A DNA stretch of 64,000 nucleotides, taken from assembly GCF_000498095.1 (NCBI RefSeq), contig NZ_AUTQ01000230.1:17846-81845 (forward strand), read 5' to 3'. The first letter of the stretch is position 1. The number at the start of each line of letters is the position of its first letter. Origin of the DNA: Pseudoalteromonas sp. TB64 (GTDB taxonomy: Bacteria > Pseudomonadota > Gammaproteobacteria > Enterobacterales > Alteromonadaceae). The notes beneath the pieces were generated by a model that did not search any database, was not told the origin of the DNA, and was given only the letters and a program-made list of their open reading frames with translations. The translations under genes and the position numbers were made by a program. Of the stretch, positions 48,001 to 56,670 are shown one piece after another.

Positions 48001-48021
48001 AAGTTTGTCAGGAGGAACACC

Positions 48022-48786
48022 ATGAAAAGTAAAAGTAACAAAGGCGCAACTACAGCGGCTCTCACATTACTCATCACTTCTGGCATGCTAGCTTCTGCTT
48101 TGGGTATTAGACAAGTAAATGATGAAAACAACATAACAGCTTGGGTCGTTAATAAAAACATGTCGGTTGGACAAACAATAACTGTGCATGATGTTGCGCA
48201 AAAAAGTATTGACCCAAGTAGCTATCCAAATATGTCACTGAGTATACAAAACCCTCGGGCAATGATTGGTCAAAAATTAGCAACTAATAAAATGTTAGAA
48301 CAACCGCTATTTAACACCGATTTTATACGTGCTAAAAGCCAGAATCTATCAGAAGCAATACCAGCAGGTCGCGTTTTATACACTTTAAAGTTAAACAGTT
48401 TAGATATTCCGCTATCTCGTGTTCACAAAGGGGACCGTTTAGACATAGTCGCTAAAACAAATCGTTTAGTTAAAACGGTTGCTCACAATGTACAGCTAAT
48501 TGGTGTATCGAAAGACGCTAAATCAAAAGCTGGTAAGGGTGGAGTTATGGATAACCTATCAAAAGAGTCATCATCTAACGGTAGCGTATCACTTGTTTTG
48601 GCTGTTTTACCAAAAGATGTGTATTCGTTAGCTGGTATAAACTCTGATGACAAAGTATCAATAATAGTACATAGCGCTTATGACATTGAACAAGGTCGTT
48701 TGCAAAATTTCTCTCGCTTACAAACCAGCCGTACAATTGAGGTGGTTAAGGGCGTTAAAAACGAAGCTGTTTATGTAGCTAAGTGA
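48022..48786 (+). CDS. rcpC: Pilus assembly protein RcpC (CpaB-like)
   Basis: 254 residues, start ATG 48022 after AGGAGG. One N-terminal TM helix (AALTLLITSGMLASALGI), a SAF domain (AWVVNKNMSVGQTITVHDV to NKMLEQPLF), then the RcpC/CpaB domain with RVLYTLKLNSLDIPLSRVHK and GDRLDIVA, ending TSRTIEVVKG as usual. Periplasmic; RcpC modulates the secretin. Six bases from tadA. Confidence 0.85.
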   Translation: MKSKSNKGATTAALTLLITSGMLASALGIRQVNDENNITAWVVNKNMSVGQTITVHDVAQKSIDPSSYPNMSLSIQNPRAMIGQKLATNKMLEQPLFNTDFIRAKSQNLSEAIPAGRVLYTLKLNSLDIPLSRVHKGDRLDIVAKTNRLVKTVAHNVQLIGVSKDAKSKAGKGGVMDNLSKESSSNGSVSLVLAVLPKDVYSLAGINSDDKVSIIVHSAYDIEQGRLQNFSRLQTSRTIEVVKGVKNEAVYVAK

Positions 48787-48792
48787 GTCATT

Positions 48793-50091
48793 ATGTTTAA
48801 CTTATCAAGCAAGCGTGAAGAAGTTCAAACAAATATAAGTACCTTCGAAGAGCTTAAAAAGCTACTGCACGATGCAGTAATTGAAGAATATGAGCATGAT
48901 CCCTCCGCTCTTTTATCAGACAATGTCATTGAAAAAATCGCGGTTTTATGTACGGAAATCCCCCAGTTTGAACAGCTTTCATTCAATCAACATCAGCAAG
49001 ATCAAGTTGTACAGGCCGTGTATGACGAAATTCAAGGCTTAGGACCTATTGCGCAATTTATGCTTGATGACCAGGTTAGCGATATTCTAATAAATGACAC
49101 GCAAAGTATCTGGATTGATAAACAAGGTAAATTGTTGTGTACAGCAAGTAAATTTGATGATGAGCGCCATTTACGTCGCTTTGTTGACCGTTTACTTGAT
49201 GGTTGTGGACGCCAAGTAAATGCACTCATGCCTATTGTTGACGGAAAACTAAAAGACGGCAGTCGCGTACATATAGTTGTTCCACCTGCCTGTACGAGTG
49301 CTGCAATAGTATCTATTAGAAAATTTAATCATAAAAAAATAAATGAAGATTTTTTGATAACTAATAATTTTCTAAGTAAAAATATTTTATCATTTTTACA
49401 AAGCGCCGTTAAAACAGGCGTTAATATTTTAGTATGTGGTAACGCGGGAGCGGGTAAAACATCATTGCTAAACGTACTCGCAAATTCAATTAATTCAAAC
49501 GAACGAGTTGTGACAATTGAAGAAAGTGCAGAGCTTAATTTACATCATAATCATGTTGTACAACTAGAAGCACACGATACTAACAGCGATGGTAAAGGAG
49601 CTGTAAATCTAAGAGATCTGGTTAAGGCCGCACTAAGAATGCGCGCAGATAGAATACTAGTAGGTGAAGTACGCTCAGGTGAAGTAATCGATATGCTACA
49701 AGCAATGAATTGTGGTCATCAAGGCTCTATGACTACCATACATGCTAACAGCGCTGTTGATGCAGTTACCCGTTTATCGACATTGGTTCAGCTACATAAT
49801 GCACAACTTAGTGATACCCATACAAGTTCACTTATAGCATCAACTATACAGCTCATTGTTCATGTTTCTCGTTCTACCGATGGAAAGCGCACACTAAAAA
49901 GTATTGGTGAAATTAAGCGAGTTAATGGCGGTGCACTTTTTAGTCCTTTGTATAGTATTAATAATTCAGAACCAGTCGATGCACAATTGATTGATAACTC
50001 TACTGTTATTGAGTTCATGAAAACCCAAGGTGCAAACTCAGAAAAGTTAAAAGCATTGTTGCTAACAAAAACGGAGGCTAACAATGACTAA
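48793..50091 (+). CDS. tadA: Tad ATPase TadA (CpaF-like)
   Basis: 432 residues. N-terminal helical domain (about 1-85), then the GSPII_E-type ATPase. Walker A GNAGAGKTS (about residues 216-224), Asp box TIEESAEL, Walker B region RADRILVGEVRSGE, and His box GHQGSMTTIHAN. It powers pilus assembly at the inner membrane and by family may work both ways. It overlaps tadB by 8 bp. The other common cytoplasmic partner, TadZ, is not found in this window. Confidence 0.92.
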   Translation: MFNLSSKREEVQTNISTFEELKKLLHDAVIEEYEHDPSALLSDNVIEKIAVLCTEIPQFEQLSFNQHQQDQVVQAVYDEIQGLGPIAQFMLDDQVSDILINDTQSIWIDKQGKLLCTASKFDDERHLRRFVDRLLDGCGRQVNALMPIVDGKLKDGSRVHIVVPPACTSAAIVSIRKFNHKKINEDFLITNNFLSKNILSFLQSAVKTGVNILVCGNAGAGKTSLLNVLANSINSNERVVTIEESAELNLHHNHVVQLEAHDTNSDGKGAVNLRDLVKAALRMRADRILVGEVRSGEVIDMLQAMNCGHQGSMTTIHANSAVDAVTRLSTLVQLHNAQLSDTHTSSLIASTIQLIVHVSRSTDGKRTLKSIGEIKRVNGGALFSPLYSINNSEPVDAQLIDNSTVIEFMKTQGANSEKLKALLLTKTEANND

Positions 50092-50959
50092 ACTTGATTA
50101 TTTATTAGCAATTGCCACCGTAATCACTTTTACACTTGCTGCGAGCGTATTTATTACTTTATACGTAAAAAAAAATGCTAGTTTAAACATAAAAAAAATC
50201 GATATTTTAGAAGAAAAAGACGTACTAACGCTTTCATTAAGAGTTCTAGGATTAAACATAAGTAATGCCTGGTTTATTAGCATGGCATTTTCTTTATCGA
50301 GTAGCTCATGGTTCATTGCCAAGCTTTATTATCCTCAAGCATCAACAAGTGCATTTATAGTTTCGATAGTTGTTTTTATTACATGTTTTATTACGGTAAT
50401 AGATATTGCACATTATAAATTAGCAAAATTTGAATATCAGTTTTTAGAATATATAGAAACTATACAGTCGTGTTTAAGCACCGGGTTATCTTTGCAGCAA
50501 TCAATGAAATTTGCAGATGAACATGCAGACCGCTATATAAAAAAACAGAGTACTTTATTATTACAACGTATGAGTATGGGCAGTGATGCCGAGACATCAT
50601 TTACACCGTTAATAGAGAGATATAACTGTGAAACAGTTAGATTATTTGCACATAGTGTAATTACGCATACCCAAAGCCAATGCGACTTAACAGATATGCT
50701 AAAAAGTGTATGTAAAATGATGGCTTTAAGAACTCTAGAACGACAACAGCTTGAAGCAAAACTGTCTGGTACTAAGTATGCCGCCGTGTTTAGCGGTGTA
50801 CTACCATACGCACTTATCCCTTTATTTAGTTACACAGATCCAACTTGGTTCGATCCTTTATTAAATGACCCTAACGGTATTGCATTTATAACCGTTGCTT
50901 TAATTTGTCAGCTATTTGGTTTTTTATGGTTAAGACTTAGTTTAAGGGTAACACTATGA
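50084..50959 (+). CDS. tadB: Tad platform protein TadB
   Basis: 291 residues; ribosome site GGAGG six bases upstream. An N-terminal TM helix, two more at about 65-115, a cytoplasmic T2SF domain (YIETIQSCLSTGLSLQQSM at about 125-143) and two C-terminal helices. T2SF family, TadB position. Overlaps tadC by 4 bp. Confidence 0.85.
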   Translation: MTKLDYLLAIATVITFTLAASVFITLYVKKNASLNIKKIDILEEKDVLTLSLRVLGLNISNAWFISMAFSLSSSSWFIAKLYYPQASTSAFIVSIVVFITCFITVIDIAHYKLAKFEYQFLEYIETIQSCLSTGLSLQQSMKFADEHADRYIKKQSTLLLQRMSMGSDAETSFTPLIERYNCETVRLFAHSVITHTQSQCDLTDMLKSVCKMMALRTLERQQLEAKLSGTKYAAVFSGVLPYALIPLFSYTDPTWFDPLLNDPNGIAFITVALICQLFGFLWLRLSLRVTL

Positions 50960-51771
50960 TTGATATATTTTTACTTGTTGGACTTTTAGTAAGTATGGGT
51001 TCGTTTATACATATTCAAAGACAATCTTTAAAAGTTGAGCTTGAGCAACCTGGTACAAAAAATATTAATTGGTACCCATTAATAGTTATATCAAAACGCC
51101 AATTAAGACAGGCTGGTATTCAGATTAACAAAATTGTTCTAAGCCTATATTGTTTTAAAGTTGCAGCCACTTTTTGTGCTTTTACAGCTATAGAGTTATC
51201 AGGCTATGACGTAAGCCGAACATTAACATTATTACTTTGTTTTATTAGTTTTTTCGCACCTGAGTTTTGGTTTTTTGTACGCAAAAATCAACGTAAAACC
51301 ATCATAAATAATAGCTTAGAGTTTTTTTTACGCGTGTTACTGGTTTATATGCGTGCTGGGTTTTCGTTAGAACGTTCATTTGCTCTGGCGGTTGATCATG
51401 GGCTAAGTCAAAAACACCCATTATATAAAGAGCTAAAGTTATTTTTATTCGAACTAAGTGCAGGTAAAGATCGAGAGTTTGCATTTACTTCTCTTTATGA
51501 AAGAACGGGTGTAATTGGTATAAAAAAACTAGCTAACTTAATGTTAATTGGATCTAAATTAGGCACTCCTCTAATTCAAGCTGTAGAAGCTCAGTTAGAA
51601 AGCTTAGCGTTAAAAAAGAATATTTTATTAGCTAAAAAAGTAAATAAAAAAGCCATGCACACAACCTTTCCAATCATATTAATTTGTTTTCCGATGTTTT
51701 TGGTTTTAGTGTTTTTTCCCGCAGCATTGCAAGTGATGAATGTACTTAAAATGCTTGTAGAAGTTTTATAG
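50956..51771 (+). CDS. tadC: Tad platform protein TadC
   Basis: 271 residues. TM helices at about 3-20, 60-80, 85-105 and at the C-terminus (PIILICFPMFLVLVFFPAAL). The T2SF domain has RVLLVYMRAGFSLERSFALA and KLANLMLIGSKLGTPLIQAV. It forms the inner-membrane platform with TadB. Nine bases before the next gene. Confidence 0.85.
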   Translation: MIDIFLLVGLLVSMGSFIHIQRQSLKVELEQPGTKNINWYPLIVISKRQLRQAGIQINKIVLSLYCFKVAATFCAFTAIELSGYDVSRTLTLLLCFISFFAPEFWFFVRKNQRKTIINNSLEFFLRVLLVYMRAGFSLERSFALAVDHGLSQKHPLYKELKLFLFELSAGKDREFAFTSLYERTGVIGIKKLANLMLIGSKLGTPLIQAVEAQLESLALKKNILLAKKVNKKAMHTTFPIILICFPMFLVLVFFPAALQVMNVLKMLVEVL

Positions 51772-51780
51772 GAGCGTGTA

Positions 51781-52947
51781 ATGAAAAAATATTATCAACA
51801 AGGTTTCATTCTCACAATTGAGCTTATTCTAATAATTACAATATTAATCATCGGCTCTATCGGCGGTGTTATTTTAGTTAGAGATGCACTTATTAAACGC
51901 CACCAAGTTAAAGTAGATAATCAGATTACCGTAGTCGATGCAAACAATAAAAGGCTAGGTATTGCTATCGGTTTTGATGAACACCAAGCACCACTCGTTT
52001 TTTATACTGACCGTGAAGCAAATAACACATACCGCGCATTAATTGGAATACGGGACGACCGTTTTACCTCACGTGAAGCCGTATATTACGATGCCCCAAA
52101 TTGCCAAGGTAATCCATGTTTAAAAGGATTAAGTGACGAAGCAACAGACAGTCAAGGCGTTAGTAAGCTAAATAATACCGGTAATGTAAGTTATATAAAT
52201 GCTCTACAACAGGGACCTAATTACGCAATAGGGCAGTTGGGTAATTCAGTAATAGGACAGCTATTAAAAAGCACAGCGCAAGCATGCCCAGCAAGTGGAG
52301 ATGAAATTGTATCGCGCTATATGTCGCAAAAAGTTGTTACCGGATCACCATGTGAAAGTTTTGCTATAGACAAACAGCTTGCCGATAGTAGTTGTTTCGT
52401 TGGCGCTACCGCATTAGGAGACCCATTACTGGGCACAAGTGATGAGTCACTTTCCCAATCATGTGATAGTTGCCAGACAGGGTATGAACCACAAGGCGAC
52501 ATACTTGATTTATATTTACCAAGTGTAGAGCCATTACTAAATACAGCGCTTAATGCATTATCACTTGTGGGAGTTGGTACTAATGTTGATATAGATCTTG
52601 GCACTATTTGCTGCCCCGAAGGTACAAATCTAGAAGAGGATGAAAATATAGTAGAAACACTGGTTTTTACTATTTTAAAAACAACATTTGAATTAGCAGG
52701 AATCGACTTAGCAAATAATATAGTTATTACAGAAACACTAAGTTTGATAGGTATAGAACCAGGTGTTACGTACTGCACAACAACACTAAATTTAGTTTCT
52801 GCACAGCAAGTAATTAATATAGCCACTAACGAACCGGCATTGAATAACTTAACACCTCCATTTAGCGTTTTATTGCCAACTCATCGTGGTCAAAACAGCA
52901 CTACTTGGATACATACCCCACCTACCGGGGAAGGAGCACGTCAATGA
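51781..52947 (+). CDS. Large Cys-rich pilin-like protein
   Basis: 388 residues. Leader MKKYYQQG followed by FILTIELILIITILIIGSIG, a prepilin-like helix with Glu at +6 after the predicted cleavage Gly, the same pattern as the major pilin of this operon. A short Arg/Lys-rich linker follows, then a domain of about 340 residues with ten Cys (NCQGNPC, AC, SPC, SSC, QSCDSC, ICC, YC), suggesting several disulfides. It sits where TadE/TadF minor pilins are usual but is unlike them. Likely a tip or adhesive subunit. It overlaps the next gene by 4 bp. Confidence 0.6.
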   Translation: MKKYYQQGFILTIELILIITILIIGSIGGVILVRDALIKRHQVKVDNQITVVDANNKRLGIAIGFDEHQAPLVFYTDREANNTYRALIGIRDDRFTSREAVYYDAPNCQGNPCLKGLSDEATDSQGVSKLNNTGNVSYINALQQGPNYAIGQLGNSVIGQLLKSTAQACPASGDEIVSRYMSQKVVTGSPCESFAIDKQLADSSCFVGATALGDPLLGTSDESLSQSCDSCQTGYEPQGDILDLYLPSVEPLLNTALNALSLVGVGTNVDIDLGTICCPEGTNLEEDENIVETLVFTILKTTFELAGIDLANNIVITETLSLIGIEPGVTYCTTTLNLVSAQQVINIATNEPALNNLTPPFSVLLPTHRGQNSTTWIHTPPTGEGARQ

Positions 52948-55787
52948 ACGCCTCAAATATAGTTGAAAACCAAGCTTACTTTCCTGATGAGCAAGCTAAA
53001 GAAACCGCTAAAGATATAAAAGAAACACTCACATTACTAGAGCAATTTTACGACGTGCCTATTGTTAAGTTTACTGATTTTAGTAACCAGTTGTCTGAAA
53101 AAATTATTACTTGTGACGACTCAATTGTTATTGAGAACGAACTAACCCAATATCAACAGCGTTGTACTGAAGAAAAACTTTATTTATACGAAGATACATT
53201 TTTTGATGGTGTATTTAATAATGACAATAATAGAATCCGTTTTTATGCTCAGTTCCCAATATATAGCAATAATAATACTTTAATGGGTTTATTAATAATC
53301 GCCAGTTTAGCGCCAAAAAGCTTAGCTGGTTCTCAAAAAGACCAATTTATTTCCTTTGCTCAGTTACTGCAAACACAGATTAATAAAAGTGCCAAGCCAA
53401 GCCAAGAGACTCAATCGTCAAAGCAAAACAGTAGCAAACGTAAAAACTATATTCATATCTTTAGTTTGGCACCTGTGTCGTTTTTAATTGCATTAGTTTT
53501 ATGTGCGTTTACAGCTGTACTGCTTTATAGCCTTGAGAAAAAAGAATTACAAAATGAATATAATCAACAAACCCAGCAATTACGAGAGACCTTATTTAAT
53601 GCGTTAGAGCGCTTTGATAACCAAGGGTTATACATATCTCAAAAAGATTTAATAGTTGCTGGTTTTTTACAAAGTCAGAGCAGCTACACAAAAGAGCAAC
53701 TTAATAACTTAGTGCAATCACAAGCAGTTGGGAATCTAACATATAAAGGGTACGTTGTTTTTGACTCTGAGTATAACCAACTTGCATTTTGGTCAAAAAA
53801 CAACTTCAATCTAGCTGCTTATGGATTTAAAAATTGGTTAAGTAAATTCAATAATAGATCAAATAAAAAAACAGTTGAAGTTTTTACAGTTGCAGATACA
53901 GCGTTTTTAGTGTCAGAAATAAAAATAAATAATAGATCAATTTATACTATAACTGCATTTGATTTAAGTAAGTTTTTAAAATCTATAATCGGTAAATTAA
54001 ATACACAAAATTATGATATTTATATTTCTACACCACAGTTTACTTTAGGTAAACAAGGTGAGGTTAGCCCTCGTGTTATTACCCATAGTATAAGCGCATT
54101 GAGTAATCGTTTTCCGCCAACATGGCGATTACATGTTCAACCAATTAAAAAAATCACACCCCCAATTACTACAAAATATAGTTTATTTAGACTTGGATTT
54201 ATTACATTTTTAGTATTTATTTCAGTATATTATTTTTTACGATTACCAAGGCGTTTACATGATGAGCTTAAACAAAAGAACCAATTAATACTTAATCGAG
54301 AAAAGTTGTTTTCAAGTTCTATTAATGCATTACCTCATGGTTTTGCCATTTTTAATAGTAATGAACAACCTGTTATTACAAATGATGCATTTAACCAATT
54401 GTTTTCAAAAATACACAAGCAGAACAATCAATTATCTTATACAAAGTTAATAAGTATCGCTCAACAACATAATATTATTAACCATTATCATGAGCATAAT
54501 AAATTAGATAATGAACATAACCAGCTAATAGACATTGGATTTACTGATGGGAAATGGATTACTGTACTTCAAAGACATACTAATTTTGGGGGCTTCGTAT
54601 GCTATTTTCGTGATGATACAGAAGCACATCAAAAAGAGACTTTACTTGCTGATGTACTTAAAAAGTCGAAAGAATCTAATCAGTTAAAAGAAAAATTTGT
54701 AACTAGATTAAGCCAGCAATTAAAGGCTCCACTTACATCTCTGAAATCAATAATAGAGGTTTCAAAAAAGCCTATGAGTTCAGCTGATTTATCTAAGTAT
54801 ATAAGTAATATATCAATAGTAAGTGAGCAATTAGAGTGTGTTATACAACAACTTATTAATATTAATAAATCAAAAAAATGGAAATTAAAACTAAAAGTAA
54901 AACCGATTAATTTAAATAAAATACTAAACAATATATCAACAATTTTAAATAAAGATGTAATAAATAAAAATGTATTAATTAATAACAATATTAATGATGA
55001 TATTTCTATAATTAGTGATGAAAAATTAATATCACAATTGATTCTTCAGCTTTCATCAGAGTTTATAGGAAACTCTTATAAATCAAAACTTACTATAAAT
55101 ACGGAAGTTACCAAGCAAGATAAAAAAGACTTTTTAAATATACATTTTTCAATAGATAACTTAGCAAACAGTAATGATTTTTACGAACAGTTAAGAGAAG
55201 TTGTGACTAACGACACATTAAATAGTAATGATGACATTGATAGCTCATTAGAGATTAAGTTTTTTATATCGGTATTTAAAATGTTAGGTGGGCAAAAATT
55301 AGATATTAATGAACGTAATAAAACGACAACAATATCACTTTGCTTATTGATTAGTGTAACTAAACAACCGCTGTTAGAAGCGCTTAGTCCTATTGTTAGT
55401 GATGAAATTCCCGTAAAGCAAAATGTTGAAACAGCAAAAACGTTACTGTTAGTTGATGACGAACCGTTAGTTGAAATTGTTATTAAAGCCATGCTTAAAA
55501 ATGAAAATATAATTATAGATTATGCATGTAACGCAATTGAGGCGATGTTGTTGGTTTCCCAGAATAACTACGACATAATTTTAATGGATATTGTTATGCC
55601 AGAGTTATCCGGAACAGATGCAATGTTAAAGATAAAAAAACATGTAGATTCAGGAACAAAAATAATAGCGCATACATCAAATTTAGATACAGATTCTAAA
55701 TATGTAAAACTTGGGTTCGACGATACACTATTAAAACCAGTTAAACAGGCTGTATTAATAGAGAAAATAGGGCGCTTTTTACAATAA
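52944..55787 (+). CDS. Hybrid histidine-kinase-like protein with degenerate kinase and intact receiver
   Basis: 947 residues from ATG 52944 (GGAGC upstream; overlaps the previous stop). N-terminal cytoplasmic GAF-like part (about 1-150), TM helix at about 169-197, periplasmic sensor (about 200-408), TM helix at about 412-435, PAS-like domain (about 450-570). The HisKA-like helix reads FVTRLSQQLKAPLTSL where SHEIRTPL is normal: Gln591 replaces the phospho-acceptor His. The ATPase part has no visible N-box Asn pattern or DxGxG loop. The C-terminal receiver (about 828-945) is intact: VDDEP, LMDIVMP with phospho-Asp882, AHTS and LLKPV. It is the last gene of the pilus operon and probably senses something through the receiver rather than by autophosphorylation. 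Confidence 0.8.
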   Translation: MNASNIVENQAYFPDEQAKETAKDIKETLTLLEQFYDVPIVKFTDFSNQLSEKIITCDDSIVIENELTQYQQRCTEEKLYLYEDTFFDGVFNNDNNRIRFYAQFPIYSNNNTLMGLLIIASLAPKSLAGSQKDQFISFAQLLQTQINKSAKPSQETQSSKQNSSKRKNYIHIFSLAPVSFLIALVLCAFTAVLLYSLEKKELQNEYNQQTQQLRETLFNALERFDNQGLYISQKDLIVAGFLQSQSSYTKEQLNNLVQSQAVGNLTYKGYVVFDSEYNQLAFWSKNNFNLAAYGFKNWLSKFNNRSNKKTVEVFTVADTAFLVSEIKINNRSIYTITAFDLSKFLKSIIGKLNTQNYDIYISTPQFTLGKQGEVSPRVITHSISALSNRFPPTWRLHVQPIKKITPPITTKYSLFRLGFITFLVFISVYYFLRLPRRLHDELKQKNQLILNREKLFSSSINALPHGFAIFNSNEQPVITNDAFNQLFSKIHKQNNQLSYTKLISIAQQHNIINHYHEHNKLDNEHNQLIDIGFTDGKWITVLQRHTNFGGFVCYFRDDTEAHQKETLLADVLKKSKESNQLKEKFVTRLSQQLKAPLTSLKSIIEVSKKPMSSADLSKYISNISIVSEQLECVIQQLININKSKKWKLKLKVKPINLNKILNNISTILNKDVINKNVLINNNINDDISIISDEKLISQLILQLSSEFIGNSYKSKLTINTEVTKQDKKDFLNIHFSIDNLANSNDFYEQLREVVTNDTLNSNDDIDSSLEIKFFISVFKMLGGQKLDINERNKTTTISLCLLISVTKQPLLEALSPIVSDEIPVKQNVETAKTLLLVDDEPLVEIVIKAMLKNENIIIDYACNAIEAMLLVSQNNYDIILMDIVMPELSGTDAMLKIKKHVDSGTKIIAHTSNLDTDSKYVKLGFDDTLLKPVKQAVLIEKIGRFLQ

Positions 55788-55841
55788 AAATGTGACTAAA
55801 ATAGTGAACAATTCAATACCATTCTCAAAATGATTTGCTTT

Positions 55842-55866
55842 TTGATTTGTATTTTGCGAATTCAAT
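55842..55866. promoter_or_regulatory. Tad-locus upstream activating palindrome, site 3
   Basis: TTGATTTGT-ATTTT-GCGAATTCAA, a weaker copy of the palindrome, with an extra half-site TGATTTGC at 55831-55838. Its centre is about 90 bp before the start predicted from the sigma-54 promoter. Confidence 0.6.
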
Positions 55867-55918
55867 AAATGAAAACAGAATGAAATTGATATCGCATTGA
55901 TACTTAATGATAAATAAT

Positions 55919-55934
55919 TGGTCTTATAATTGCT
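55919..55934 (+). promoter_or_regulatory. Sigma-54 promoter of the lone receiver gene
   Basis: TGGTCTTATAATTGCT: GG-N10-GC with TTGCT as -12 element. Predicted start near 55944. Confidence 0.6.
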
Positions 55935-56103
55935 CTTGTACTATAAGAAGTAAATAACTAATACTTTAGTTAGGTAGCTTTTATTAAATGAAATGGTATT
56001 AATTTTTATTTAATAAAACACCTCAACTAATTTTATCTAAACATCTGGAGTAATTACTATCTCAGCTATCAAGCAATCAAAAAGTATAATTAAAAATTCG
56101 CCT

Positions 56104-56583
56104 GTGCTAGTTAATCCTGTATGCATGTCATCAGAAAAAAACGTTATAGACATAGCAAAATCAAAATCGATTGAAATCAGCTCTTTAAACGTAGTACCAA
56201 TAAATCTGAAACAAAAAAAATCTAACCACATACTTTTAGTTGATGACGATCCACTTGTTGAAGTTGTAATAAAAGCGATGCTAGAAGAAGAAAAGTTCAC
56301 AATTGACTATGCATCCAGTGGCATAGAAGCGCTTATTATGGTCTCTCAAAATGACTACAATATTATTTTAATGGATATAGTTATGCCAGAGCTTTGTGGA
56401 ATTGAAGCAATGAAAAAAATAAAAACTCATACAGAAAACACATCAATAAAAATTGTTGCACATACATTAAATGAAAGTGCGAAAAATGATGTTGAATATA
56501 AACAACTAGGTTTTGATGGATTTATTTTAAAGCCTGCAAATAAAAATGTTTTAATTGAAAATATAAAATATTTATTAGAGTGA
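56104..56583 (+). CDS. Single-domain response regulator
   Basis: 159 residues if the GTG at 56104 is used; ATG 56125 gives 152. The frame stays open upstream to 56041, and the only good ribosome site (CTGGAG, 56045-56050) points to an earlier non-AUG start near 56059, so the start is unsettled. The receiver has LLVDDDPLVEVVIKAM, LMDIVMPELCG, AHTL and ILKPA, all residues for phosphorylation. It is about 70 percent identical by eye to the receiver of the preceding kinase-like protein over the main motifs. No output domain. It has its own sigma-54 promoter and palindrome, so it belongs to the same regulon. Confidence 0.85.
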   Translation: MLVNPVCMSSEKNVIDIAKSKSIEISSLNVVPINLKQKKSNHILLVDDDPLVEVVIKAMLEEEKFTIDYASSGIEALIMVSQNDYNIILMDIVMPELCGIEAMKKIKTHTENTSIKIVAHTLNESAKNDVEYKQLGFDGFILKPANKNVLIENIKYLLE

Positions 56584-56640
56584 TTAGCACCGTAAAGTAG
56601 GGTGGTTGTAACCCTTAAATATAATATATTAAAACTATAA

Positions 56641-56670
56641 AACACTAAGCTAGAGCTTAGTGTTTTATTT
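56641..56670 (+). terminator. Rho-independent terminator
   Basis: AACACTAAGC-TAGA-GCTTAGTGTT, 10-bp perfect stem, followed by TTATTTTT. Ends the tad regulon cluster. Confidence 0.9.

Noticed and set aside
52317..52826. Open frame opposite the Cys-rich pilin-like gene (169 codons)
   Set aside because: Antisense shadow of a gene that fits its operon; composition is typical of reverse-frame translation.
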